Positions 37,554 through 48,579 of a stretch of DNA of 64,000 nt are shown one piece after another (the first letter of the stretch is position 1; each line of letters opens with the position of its first letter). Source of the stretch: Dichotomocladium elegans. Taxonomy: Eukaryota; Mucoromycota; Mucoromycetes; Mucorales; Lichtheimiaceae. The stretch spans positions 620,001-684,000 of the forward strand of contig JAIXMN010000013.1 of NCBI GenBank assembly GCA_025716815.1. The letters run 5' to 3'. The position numbers and the translations under genes are program-made. Under the pieces are notes generated by a model. The model saw nothing but the letters and a program-made list of their open reading frames with translations. It was not told where the DNA came from and did not search any database.

Positions 37554-39507
37554 ATGACTTTGCCGCCTCCAGCGAAGTCGTGTCCAACCTCGCCTTCAAA
37601 GTAAGTTGATCGTGTAACCAACGCAGGGTCTTTGTTGGTTGGTTGCTTGCTTGCTTAATAATAATGAGCTCGTCAAAAAGCAGTCAGCGCTTCAAGGCTG
37701 TGTTAGAGGGTAAGTAAATTCCTCCTATATTTTATTAGCCTTTACCTCATCTCGATAACTCGTTTTCTTCGTGTCTTGCCAGCGCCCACAGCAAATGTGC
37801 CCAGAACCGAAGCATCGCCATTGACGTATCTTAATAAAAGTACCGCGAAGACTTACAACTCTGTTCTGAATTAAGCGCTTGACGCTTCGGGTCTCATTCT
37901 TCCTGTAGGCCAATGCTACACTATTATCCTGAAGGATACCGAAGAATACGATGGCGATATTACTAGCACCATCACTCTAATGTTTCATTACGACCTACAT
38001 CGAAAAGCTTCGCCGAATTATTGGAAATCCTGGCTCAATCAGCAACGCTGTCCTGAGAATGCGCGAGCAATAGACATTGGTAAAGCATAGATCTCTGAAA
38101 ACTTGTTGTTTCTCTGCGGATACGGCTGACTGGCTGCCTTTTGCTTCAAATAGATCCAGCCCGATGCGAACGGGTACATCACATCGAACGCCGTCATTTT
38201 GATCGCGTCTCGTTCCGGTGGAATGGCAAGACTGGCGCCGTAGTCGCTGTCTGGTTCAACTGTCTTTCTACTGACTTTTCTCGCATCAAGGGCATCAAGG
38301 GGTTTCCGCTCCGGCTTCATATCCAACACCAGCAGCGGCAGGAGCAGCAACCCGAGAGCGCGTTTTGCCGAATCAAACTCTTCAGAGACAAGGCAAGTTT
38401 GAAAAAGGTATGACCATCTGCTGTGTCTTTATGCTGACCGGGTTTGACAGGGCGCTGAACGGAAAAACAAAGACGACTGTCGGCATATTGAGAAACAGCT
38501 GGAGAAGTTTCAATGTTTGTGATAATGTGTGTTTGTGGATGCCTTCCTACTCTTGAACTGAGCCTGCGTCCACCTCCCTGCCTTTTATTTTTTTTTTGCA
38601 TTTTCTAGTCAAACGAAATGAATCACATCCTCTCCCAATCAAATATGCAGAAGCAAAGTCATGGACTGTATTCTATCCTTCTCGAACATACTCGCCCCCA
38701 CCCACTCCCGACATAGCAACAGCAGCAGCAACCACATCATCGCCATCTGCCGAGACTTCAGGGAGTTATCAGTATAATGAGCAGTCGCTGCACCTGTTCC
38801 AGAAGCAGCAGCCGGTATATCAAATACTTGCGGCCACGAACACTGTATCTGGGGCATCAGAATTGCCGATCATAGCTGGAAAACGCTCTTTCCGGGCTAT
38901 GGGCCCTTCGGTATCCACTACGACAAATTATCTCCTGCCCCCATTCTCTATCACAACGACATCTCCACCTGTTCCACTCCAGTATCCTTATTTCCCAGAT
39001 GTGGCAGTAGCCGCTCCCGCCTGCACATCATCATTAGTGACATCATTCGCACCTCCTTTAGGATCTGTAGCACCTTCGCGTCCGTTCGTTCTGGATATTG
39101 AGCCAACTTATGTTCCGCCGCCACGAAGATTCCGGAGCGCCAGTAAGTACAAGCTGCTGTGGACATTTACCGATCGAAAAGACTAAAGATCTGTAGAGCG
39201 GTGCCTTTTCCCACGTTTTGGATTGGAGCCATACCACAGAGCCATTTATCTGGATGAATTAACTGTCGAGGATCTAAAAACAAAGCTTGCTGCGAAGATC
39301 CGGACGATTCCCCTCAGGGATTGGACACGAGAAAACGAGTGGCAGTGCCTGAATATCAAGCAGGTTGTACGCCAGGTGAGATCCAAAAAGGATGCAGTCG
39401 TCCGCGTGGATGACGATACGGTGAATAACATGTCCGAGGAGCAAGAGATGCAGGTTGAGGCCGAAATGTGCAATGACGGAACAATGACATTAATCCTTCG
39501 TTATTGA
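37554..39507 (+). CDS. CP2/Grainyhead-family transcription factor
   Basis: Eight exons: 37554..37600, 37681..37709, 37783..37839, 37909..38079, 38154..38392, 38451..38514, 38609..39142, 39197..39507; about 483 residues. Start MTLPPPAKSCPTSPSK. The immunoglobulin-like DNA-binding domain fills the first half: RFKAVLEAPTANVPR, SPLTYLNKSQCYTIILKDTE, ITLMFHYDLHRKASPNYWK, FRWNGKTGAVVAVWFNCLST, GFPLRLHIQH, ESAFCRIKLFRDKGAERKNK. The last two match the family's 'KGVPFRVQVDTF' and 'CQIKVFKPKGADRKQKTDRE'. A Ser/Thr/Pro-rich linker follows, and then a small C-terminal domain (AIYLDELTVEDLKTKLAAKI) like the dimerisation/ubiquitin-like end of CP2 proteins. In Neurospora a Grainyhead relative controls conidial separation and cell-wall remodelling, so a cell-wall role is plausible. 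The donor after exon 5 is GC (AAG|GCAAGT); an alternative GT donor 15 bases later would add five residues. Confidence 0.88.
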
Positions 39508-40057
39508 GAGAGGTCATATACGGCTATCACGCACCATTGTATCCGATAGGTCAATAAAATCAGAGTGAAATAACTAGCGACTGATGACCGAGCAACCAAC
39601 GTGTCAGAAGTTTGCTATATGATACTCTTTGACTCGCCGGAATGCATTTGACAATGTGCCACGCTATGTAGTTTTCTCTATAGTTTAAAATTTTCTTGGT
39701 ACGAAGGATGGAAGCGTTCCTGAGCGGAAGCTGTGCGGTCATGGACCATGGCTTTTTGTCCGACGGCTAGAGTCCATGCGTCGTCTGTTTAGTAACGTTC
39801 TTGTTCACGGTTTCTGTATTGGAGAACACATTGCGGGATATGGAGAAGGGGGAAAAGAGAGCAAGCGTTAGGCTTACTGAACGTGAGGGTGATGGTGCAA
39901 GATCTGCGGGGCAACACATTTTCACTTGACCCAAAATCGCAGCAGTCACTTGGGCAGGTGAGCCCAATTGCTGCCACTCTCTTACAAGCCAGCGCGATCC
40001 AGTTCTCTCCCCGTTTTGCAGCAAACCCCTCCCCCCCCTCTGCATTCCCGCACATAA
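39508..40057. other. Intergenic spacer between the CP2 and Btz genes
   Basis: About 550 bases between two genes on the same strand, holding the end of one transcript and the promoter of the next. A CT/C-rich tract precedes the start at 40058. No gene is seen. Confidence 0.45.
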
Positions 40058-40184
40058 ATGTCCTTTGTCCGATCTCGACGGAGAGGGCGCGTTCCCCATG
40101 AGCTTGACTCAAACAGTGAAGACGAGACTGAGGTCGTCACCTCAGATCAAGACATTTCTTCTGACCACTACGATGATTCCGACG

Positions 40185-40215
<31 letters not shown>

Positions 40216-43018
40216 TGACGAGACCTCTGAGGATGAGAATGAAAGTACCGATAATGAGGAGGACGGGAGCGAATACGAGAGAGAGGGAGAACCAGATACC
40301 ATGGTTACTGCTGCTGTTGCTACTGCTGCTGCTGTTGCCCCCTCTTCCTCTTTAGAAAAGGAGTCCCTGCCAGGACCAACACCTGCCAAGACAACCACTA
40401 GCGCCGTACCGAACGACGAGAGAAAAGAAGGAGGCGGTGGTGAAAAGTCAGAGCTCACTGAACGCGAGAAGCAGATTCTTCAACAACACGAAAATCGACG
40501 GCGACAAGCTGCTACCAAAAATTTGACCTCTGCACCTGACGTAGGCCCGAGTTTTGAGCCTTACGCGGGCCAATTTTGGGATCATGACAACCGTTACCGC
40601 CAGCAGACAGCCCTTCCAAAGGGTACAGCGGAGGATAGTCAAGATCAGCATGGTTTGCTACCATCTGACGCGCCGCTGGTGACAGCCACTGCTGGTGCTG
40701 GTACTCCTAGCGGTACTGGTAGTACTGCTGCTGCTGCTGCTGATGCTGCTGCTGATGCTGGTGCTGGTGCTGGTGGTAGTGCCCCGGCGAGCAAGACAAG
40801 GATGGCGGCCACGCAAGGATCGCACCAATTGTTGTCTATGCCTCCGCCTCGGCGACGTCGCCAGAACAACTTTAGGCGTGTACCAGAGGAGCTTCTTAAT
40901 AACCGATGGACCCATGACGGCTTCGAGGAACTGATGCGGCTCGAGGAGCGGGAAGAACGGGAAGGTCATGTACACAAGGCACCGTTGCCGCCTGTGCGCC
41001 AAGGCAGGGGCCATAACCGACCACCCCCCGCTCGCAAGCATGCACAATCTCGCCGCGCCAACACCAAACGCATTGATGGCGCATCGAAGGAGTGGCAAAT
41101 GCTTGATAACAAGGAGGGTGCATGGCCCGCATTACCGACAAACGTCGACAGTAACGAAGGCGACAAATCAGTCGGCGCTGGCATCCGTGCTGTAGATGGA
41201 GACGCTGATAATAAAGATCAAGCAGTAAAAGAACAATCCGATGTAGCCGGGAATGACTCCCTCTCGTCATCTTCCCGTCAACAACAGCTTTACGATGCGG
41301 ATGAGACGCTGGATTGGTCTGAAACCGGGAGATGGTCTGCCTCAAAGACAGACGATAGCCTGGCTGCGTCGCTGAAGATAGACAAACCATCGGCCCAGAA
41401 GAATGATGCCGGAGCCCGGGAGACGAGCGGCTGGTCTTCAGCCACAGCCCCGGTTGTAGAAAATGGAGGCGACCATGAGCGGAAAGAGGAGGCCGGCTGG
41501 GGCAAGCCTGTCGAAGGCAATAAAGACAGCGCAGGCTGGGGCGACGACAATAAAACCAGCAGTGCGCCGTCTGTTGGAACGTCTGGTCCAGGTCCGGCTG
41601 GCGACAAGGACGGATGGTCAATTGAAACAAATCAGCAGCATGCCGAGGACGATTGGAAAACGGCCGCGCAGGCTAACTGGGGACAGCCCGGTGATGAACA
41701 AGCGTCTGCAGCCCGCAACACGCTCGCTCGGGACAGGACGACAAGGCGGGATGGTGGCGGACAAGAGAATCCAGGCCGGTTTAGGACGCAGCAGCAAAAG
41801 CAAGGCGCCCGAGGCGAACGTACATTCTCGAAACGGCGCAAGGAAGCCCCCCAAGGTGAGCATGCGTACCGAACATCGAAGGAAGAAGGGCAAGACGATG
41901 ACTGGAAGAAGGCGGCCACATGGGCAACGGATACAGAGGTGTGGCGGAGTGGTACAGGAGCAGCAACAACGAAGGGTGAATGGTCTGTCGAGTCAAAGGA
42001 GTTGCTGGCCCCGGTCAAGCAGCAGCAACAGCAAAATAAGCGTACTACGACCCGTGGTTATCTCTCACAAAAGAAACCGTCTTCCCTTGCCGCCCCTGCT
42101 CGCTCCAAACCCGAGGCGCCCGCAGCGACGACCGTCGATGCGCCAACAGGGATCAAGCCTACCGAAAAGGAAGACGCTGAGCCAAAACCACCCGCACAAT
42201 CGTCCTTCTCGTACAGTTTCGATGCCGAGCCCTGGAAGCCGTCTACGGCTCCTCGTGACGATGCCCGCGGCCATGAGCGATTTATCGAAGAACAGGAAGA
42301 GCAGGAATCCGATGTCGAGATCATTCTTGAGGCGGATGCACCCGGAAGTGGTGGACAGAGTGATGGTGATCCTAGCGCGCCGCCTGCTGCTGCTGCTGCT
42401 GCTGCTGCTGATGCTGCTACTGGAACTCCTGGCGGCCCTGCAGACACCTCAACATCAGCACATGGAACGCCACGCCAGAAGAACCGGCGAGATATCGAGG
42501 GTGATTGGCGGCGGCGCGAAATGCCTTTCTCGACCGACGAAGATCCGCATTCAACAATTCAAGGTGGCTCGTTCTACTATCCCCCACAGCAGCAGATGAG
42601 CTACATGGCCATGTCCGGCGCGGCACCGCCATTTGCTATGCCCATGCAGGCCCTGCCAATCCAGGTTAGCTCCGAGGCGTCTCTCAGGAGCAATCATTCT
42701 GGGGCCGAACAGGAAAACCAGTACCTGCCCTCAAGCTATGAGGCCAATGGAATGGTATACTATAGCATGGATCCTTCCGCTGTTTACCCGTACTATTATT
42801 ATGCTCCTATGCCTGTGATGGTTCCTGCGGGGCACATGCAACCTAACACTAGCGAGGATCCTGACGAGGGCTGGGGACCCGTGCCCGATGGATCAATCAA
42901 TGAGGCCGACAGCGACTGGCAGACAGACAAGCGAAACAGAAACAATCAGCGGCCTAACCAATCCCAGGCTTATGGTGGTCCCTTTTACTACTATCCTTCA
43001 TCCCAGTACTATACCTAA
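40058..43018 (+). CDS. Btz-domain protein (CASC3/Barentsz-like exon-junction factor) with GW/WG repeats
   Basis: One long exon, 986 residues, start MSFVRSRRRGRVPHELDSNS. After an acidic Asp/Glu stretch and Ala-rich runs comes a split Btz/SELOR-like module: PSFEPYAGQFWDHDNRYRQ (near residue 165-183) and NNRWTHDGFEELMRLEE (near 280-300), separated by a low-complexity insert. In CASC3/MLN51 the same 'FFEHD' and 'W.HD.F' motifs clamp eIF4A-III and RNA in the exon junction complex. Codons between about 41305 and 41990 encode repeated Trp units (SGWSS, AGWGK, AGWGD, DGWSI, ANWGQ, DDWKK) and another GWGP near the end. The C-terminus is rich in Tyr, Met and Pro (VYPYYYYAPMPVMVPAGH). Codon use gives a GC-rich gene with CTG/GCT repeat tracts (40310-40340, 40700-40770, 42380-42420). 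A general RNA-binding scaffold is the alternative reading. Confidence 0.78.
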
Positions 43019-43444
43019 TATTTTTTTCTTTTCTTCCCACCCAGCCCCTCCTAGCATCAATTCCTTGTCTTGTTTGCGCATGTGTATCATTCCTATTCCC
43101 TCCGCCCTTTCTTGCCCTTTGATCATAGCTATCAATATTTGTTTTCTCTCCCGCGCTCGTTCGCTCTCCCCCGTCCCGCCCCCCACGTCCCCAACCTAAC
43201 CCTTTCCAAGTATAAAGAAACAAAAAAAAAAAGAAAACCACAGGAAGAGAAACTTAGATCTTGACGTAGGGCTTTTCTTCCTTCTTTGGCACATGATCTG
43301 CAAAATTCAACCGTCTTAGGCATGATCGGATACATTCTATATTAATGCAGCCACTAATGTCTTCTTATAGCGGGCCAGCATGGCAAGCACAATAGAAAAG
43401 GTAGGTGGTGAGATCATCTCTGTCGATTTATTTACTGTTTGGTC

Positions 43445-46400
43445 TTAGCGTGGAAAAGCGGCTGATATAGGCAACGGTGTGGATGGAGGGATTGGTGGCA
43501 ACGGCTCCATCTCTGTTGGCGAGGAAATGACGTCGTTACTATGAGGAAACGGATGTCTCGGAGTAACGGTGATGATAGCTGCGGGCGAGGAATGTTGTCG
43601 TGGAGGCATGGAAGGGAACTGCGCAAGACGGGATCTCCTGAGCCGCATCGCCGCCTCGCACTTGCGCAGGATCACCCGCGCATTTGCCTCCATATCGTCT
43701 TCTCCATACGAGAGATTCTTCAGTGGCCGCACAATATCATCGGGCACCTATCATCAGTAACACATACACATGTCAGCCTCTTTTTCTTTTCTCTCCTAGA
43801 GGGTTTTCAATAAGCCCGTCGTACCATGCAAAACTCTTGCTGGTGCTTGAGAAGAAGATAGACGCTGTCAATCGCTGCCATGGAATCGTCCATGAACTGA
43901 TCCTTGTTCTTGGAGTACAATATGTTAGGCGTCAAAACCGTGGCGAGATTCATTAGATCCATCTTGCTGCCGCCATTTCGGTCATCGGCCTCGGCAAATG
44001 TAGCCACCCATTTCAGGAACAGAAACAGAACCTCCACGGTATCTCGATTAGGCTTAGGTAACAGGCAACATGCTAGATGTAGCACACGCTTCCGGTCTTC
44101 CTCCGAATCGATTTCTATAAGCAAATTCCTAATTAGTATCTCGTATGCTGAACAATAAACAAATTTTACGCGCGCGCACACGCGCCAGTGACTCACTGTT
44201 TACTACTGTAAAGAGTTTGTAAAGCTTGTAGGTCAACAATGGCTCTGGTAATTCTCGCAAAAACTTCTTAGTAAGAGCTGCTATTTGCACCGGTCCTTCC
44301 TCAGAAAGCTGGACGCCGTTTGGATTAGAATCAAGCTCGTCCCCGATCTCTTTGAGTCGTCGAATATTGCCGTTTTTACGAAAAATGCCTTCAACGGACA
44401 TATCTGACAAACCCATCCCCCATAGAACAGGCTCCTGCGTCAGAATAAAGGTCCCTAGGTCCCAAATGATGCAAGCTTACATACCCATTCGCTTCATCGC
44501 CGAAATACAGTCATCAATAAACGTTGGAATGCGTATTCTACTCGGACTGGCTCCAAAGCTCGATTCTATGCCGCTCTTCTCCACAAGGATTTCAAGTGGT
44601 ACGCCGAATGTACCTTCTACTGCCCGCCACAAATGAGCGCCGTGGATTGGCTTTTTCCCTTTTACTTCCCTCTTACCTTTAGATTTTTTGTTGCCACCTG
44701 TCCTGAGACTAGTAACAAATTTTCCCCACAACGTGGAGCTCTTTTTATCATCGATCAAGTCCACCAGATCCTCGAGGTCAAAATGATCTTTCAGCAACTC
44801 CTCAAGATACAGCACTGCAATATGTCGAACCATAAAGTGATCGAGTGCGCTCAGCTCAGCGATATACGTCGACTTCGCTGCGGGCGTTGCTTTAGCATAT
44901 GTAGAGGGCGTTAGAGACGGCGGGATAGTCGACACGGATACATCACTTTGGGCAGGCGTAGGAAGGCTCGCGTGCTCCGATGTATTGTCATTGGTCTCAG
45001 CGCAGTTTGTGCTGCTGTTGTTGGCGACGTAGGCTTGGTTAGGACTGGGCGTTTCCATTAATGTGGAGCGCTTTGCCACTCTGTGCGAGTCAGTCAATTT
45101 ACGTCTCATTTGTGTAGATTTCATCCGCTTAATATCATCCAAGTGTATGGTCTTATGCCCGTTCCTAGCCTCCCCAGCGGGCTCTGTAGCGTCAGCAGCG
45201 GTAAAAACAGCAGCGGCAGTAGTACTAGTAGCGGCGTTGCTAGTAGAGGCGGGCGCAGTAATAGGAGCCTGAAGTACTGCAGCTGGAGCTAATTGGCCAG
45301 AAGCGGAATATTTTTTATCACACCACAGTTTATTCTAATACGCATTACATACAGGACTCTCTTACCTTGGATCCCAAGCAGTTTATACAGGCGACGGTGC
45401 GAAAATCGAAGCAGATATGAAAATTGTTGCAGTTGCGATACACGCTCAATACCCTGCTGGAGCTCGGCATCCTCTGACAAAGCACAGTGCTTGCACAGCA
45501 ATGCTTGGTGTTTGTCATCCCAGGAGGCTGCTTGATACTCATCCCTCAGAGGCAGGCAGCATCTCGAACATGCAAAACATCTATCATGCCAGCGTAAATG
45601 CATGAGGCTGAAGCACTGGTCGTCACAAACTGTATCGCATAGTTGGCATAAATCTGTGGCGAGGGGCAAGTCAAGATCGATAGATGTATAACGTTCTTTG
45701 TTGGCTAGCTCAACCAGTTGGCTGAGGAATCGGCTAATTACTGCTGATTTTGGACCTAGATTGTTTTCCTGATCGATAAAGAGGAGGTTCGATATCCATG
45801 TCAGATCTTTTTTTTCTGCGTGTGTGTGTGTGTGTGTGCGTTGTTCTACGTCACTCTCGTTCTCTTCTTTTCTTTTCTTTTTTTTCGCCTACCAGCTTCA
45901 GAGCTGCCGTCAGACTGATGCGAATCAATACTTTCAAAAAATGGGCCAGCCCAGTAACCAGCGAAAGAAGCTCTTCAGTAACACCCATGCGCCGGAGCCC
46001 GGTCTCTTGTGTCTGAGAAAGAAGAGTGAAAAAGTTGATTACTTTCTTGCAAAGCATTCTCGACTCCCGCTCATGCTGTATCTCGGGCATGTCTCTAGAC
46101 TGATACTGAGACACCAGGTCATCAATAGCAGAAAAGAGGACTTCAACATGGATGACAAAATAGTCGGCCATCCTCAATCCATCAACGTAGCTTCCTTCGG
46201 AGACATGAACCAGCATATCAGAGATGCAAGCCGCGGCTGACTCTAAGGGGTGATGGGGGTCAATATGAAGTATAATGTTTGGTTGAAGGCATCGGTGTGT
46301 GCAGTTAGACATACCCTCGAATGCAGACAGGACTGTCCAGATTCGATAGACCTTGTCCTCCATGGCCACCTGGGATTCTCTGAGTTCGTCGATTGACAAT

Positions 46401-47229
46401 TTGGTGATATCTGGGGTTCAATTGATTTTCGGGGTATGCGATTGTCAAAAAAAGGGAGGTTTGAATTTTGTGATCTAATCAATCAATCCATACCTCGATC
46501 TTGATGTCCACCAGTCGACTCCTCACTGTCTTGTGCAACTCGCACGTTCCAAAACTATATCCATGAATAAAAATTAGTCTATTGTATATTCTCTGGAAAC
46601 TTAATAACATGCCTTGTGAATCATGTAGCATTCCGGATGCCAGTGTTCAATTCTATTGTTTCGAGAGATCTCTACGAATTGCTTCAAAATGGCTGTCTCG
46701 CAGCCGGAGCAGTGAATTGCAAACTTGATTGAGTAATGGTAATGGCAATAGACGTTGTTGTCGTGCTCGTAGTAGGAGTCTTCAGGGCCAAAAACCACAG
46801 CACAGGCACTACAACAAAAGTGCTCCAAATGGTATTTTTTCCCGACAGCAATAATATAAGAGCCGCGGAGAGCGTCTCCACAGTTTTCACAGACGAGGTT
46901 GAGGCGACGAAAATAGTCTCGTTCGCATAGAGGCTGTTGGAGGGCACCGTCTTTGACCTCAAGAGGGAAGAATCTGGAGGCAACAGGTTCATTGCAGTCC
47001 TATTTTTTTATCATAAACCACAGTTAATAGCCGTTCCGGTACTGGTGGTACACATTCCGGTTCGCACAAGACAAGTGAAGCAATCCCAGTGAAATGCACC
47101 ATCCAGGGCGCGCACATATTCGCCATCAATGGGCCGCTGACATTTGGTACAGTTTAATGCAGATGGCTGGGATGGTGTTCCGCGTTCGCAAGGAAGAGGA
47201 TCAGTAGATAAGCATTCAGGTGGCGACAT
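43445..47229 (-). CDS. LIM-domain Rho GTPase-activating protein (Rga1/Dbm1-like)
   Basis: Ten exons on the minus strand: 47068..47229, 46613..46999, 46494..46554, 46315..46410, 45893..46242, 45366..45768, 44485..45288, 44197..44403, 43825..44114, 43445..43747; about 1020 residues, phases consistent. Three LIM units: CTKCQRPIDGEYVRALDGAF with HWDCFTCLDCNEPV; CENCGDALRGSYIIAVGKKY with HFCCSACAVVFG; and an extra one in the middle, CQLCDTVCDDQCFSLMHLRW with CFACSRCCLPL. The RhoGAP domain lies at the C-terminus: IPTFIDDCISAMKRMDMSVE, GIFRKNGNIRRLKEIGDEL (arginine finger in GIFRKNG), KKFLRELPEPLL, and LATVLTPNIL. Yeast Rga1/Rga2 act on Cdc42 at growth sites; hyphal polarity is the likely role. Exon 2 ends at a GC donor (AAG|GCATGT), since every GT alternative breaks the frame. 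The last 60 residues are Pro/Ser-rich. Confidence 0.9.
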
Positions 47230-48579
47230 TGACTAATAGAGGAACGAGTGGTCTGGAGTATTCTGCCAAGAATAACCGAAGAGAGTGGAAGAGAGCGTGA
47301 GGGTGGTAGAATGAGGGAACAGGAACACAAAAAGAGCGAGAGTGAAGAAAAGGACGGGGCTGTGGAATATTAGACAAGGGAAAATAGACATTCACTTGCT
47401 CCAAGTCAGCTCCTTCTCGCTTTACTCGCCCGCTCTTGTTTCCCTTTACTGCCTTCATGGGCGGGTTTTTTGAGCATCCGCCTAGATCTTTTCGATGCTT
47501 TAGGCATAGCCTCGAATGCTAGGATAAGAAACGAAAGAATCGATCGATGACCTTGTTCCTGAACAACTGAACAATCGAGCTTTATAGGGTCATAAAAAGG
47601 TTATTTATGTCTTTATGCAGCTTTTCAATCTCAATCATTTTCACTTGCCTTATCTAGTCTAGAGAGAGGGGCCTTGATCATGGCTATCCCTTCATCAGCA
47701 ATATTTGCTTGTCTGGCTGCCTTCAGCTACCCTAAGAAGCCACGACGGGCCATGGCGTAAAGGAAGCCAGACATAAAAAACACTCTCCTACTCGTCTACA
47801 TCTCCTTCTTTTGGCCTCCCCTTCTTAATCACAAACTAACGAGAAATTCCCCATGAGCGAAATGGATGTTTGCAATCATCACCTTTTCTTCACATCCTAT
47901 GCTTCAGGTTATGTCCATTAGCGCCAATATTCTCGCTGTGCATAGTTATCAGTGATAATGGATTACGATCTCTTCCACTTTAAGTGGACCCCTTATTCGG
48001 CCTTTTTTTAGTAATGGAAGGCAGCCGCCTGACAACAAGGCCAACCAATAGCGATAACCAACCAAGGAGGATTCACAAGTCGTTGCCACTGCTCCATGCT
48101 CTTTGCTTTCTTCTGAGGTAATGTGCCGTTAAAGAGTTGTCATATCAATGAGGCAACGAAACGTTCATTAGCGGACAATTCTAGACTGCCCGGGAGCCAC
48201 AAAGCAAAACCAACAAATTGGTTAATACGCGGAGTGGTTTCGGTGTTGGCGGGGCTCCGGATTAGACGTTTTTCTGCTACCCACCCCCCAAAAAAAGCCT
48301 CGTGTTAGGGCATGAGTTGCATTTTTAATGCCTCACGTTTCACTTCTCCTCAATGTACGAATATGATAATACAATGTTGATCACAGCTTGTTTGCCGCGC
48401 CTAACATGCGAAAAGTCTTCTTTGCTATTGTATACGTATAGTTTAGCCGTCCAGAGAGCCGCTCGCTCTGTTCCTATATACCGGAATGACCACCAGACAC
48501 TATGACACGCGATCATTCCGTATAAACTATCCGGCCAACGGCTTTATTTTACGAAACAGGAAACTTTTTGAACATAACA
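47230..48579. other. Intergenic spacer upstream of the LIM-RhoGAP gene
   Basis: About 1.35 kb. The first 230 bases are pyrimidine-rich on the gene's strand, as in fungal leaders. The rest has no open frame of note, no tRNA and no repeat except imperfect palindromic words near 48420-48540 (CGGAATGA ... TCATTCCG). Confidence 0.45.

Noticed and set aside
40896..41630. 244-codon minus-strand frame
   Set aside because: Antisense shadow of the Btz gene with no domain resemblance.
41463..42599. 378-codon plus frame inside the Btz gene
   Set aside because: Out-of-frame shadow of a GC-rich repetitive exon; composition is Arg/Leu/Pro-rich without any domain.
48420..48540. Imperfect inverted words suggesting transposon ends or a MITE
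   Set aside because: The matching words are only 8-11 bases, not flanked by a target duplication, and could be chance.
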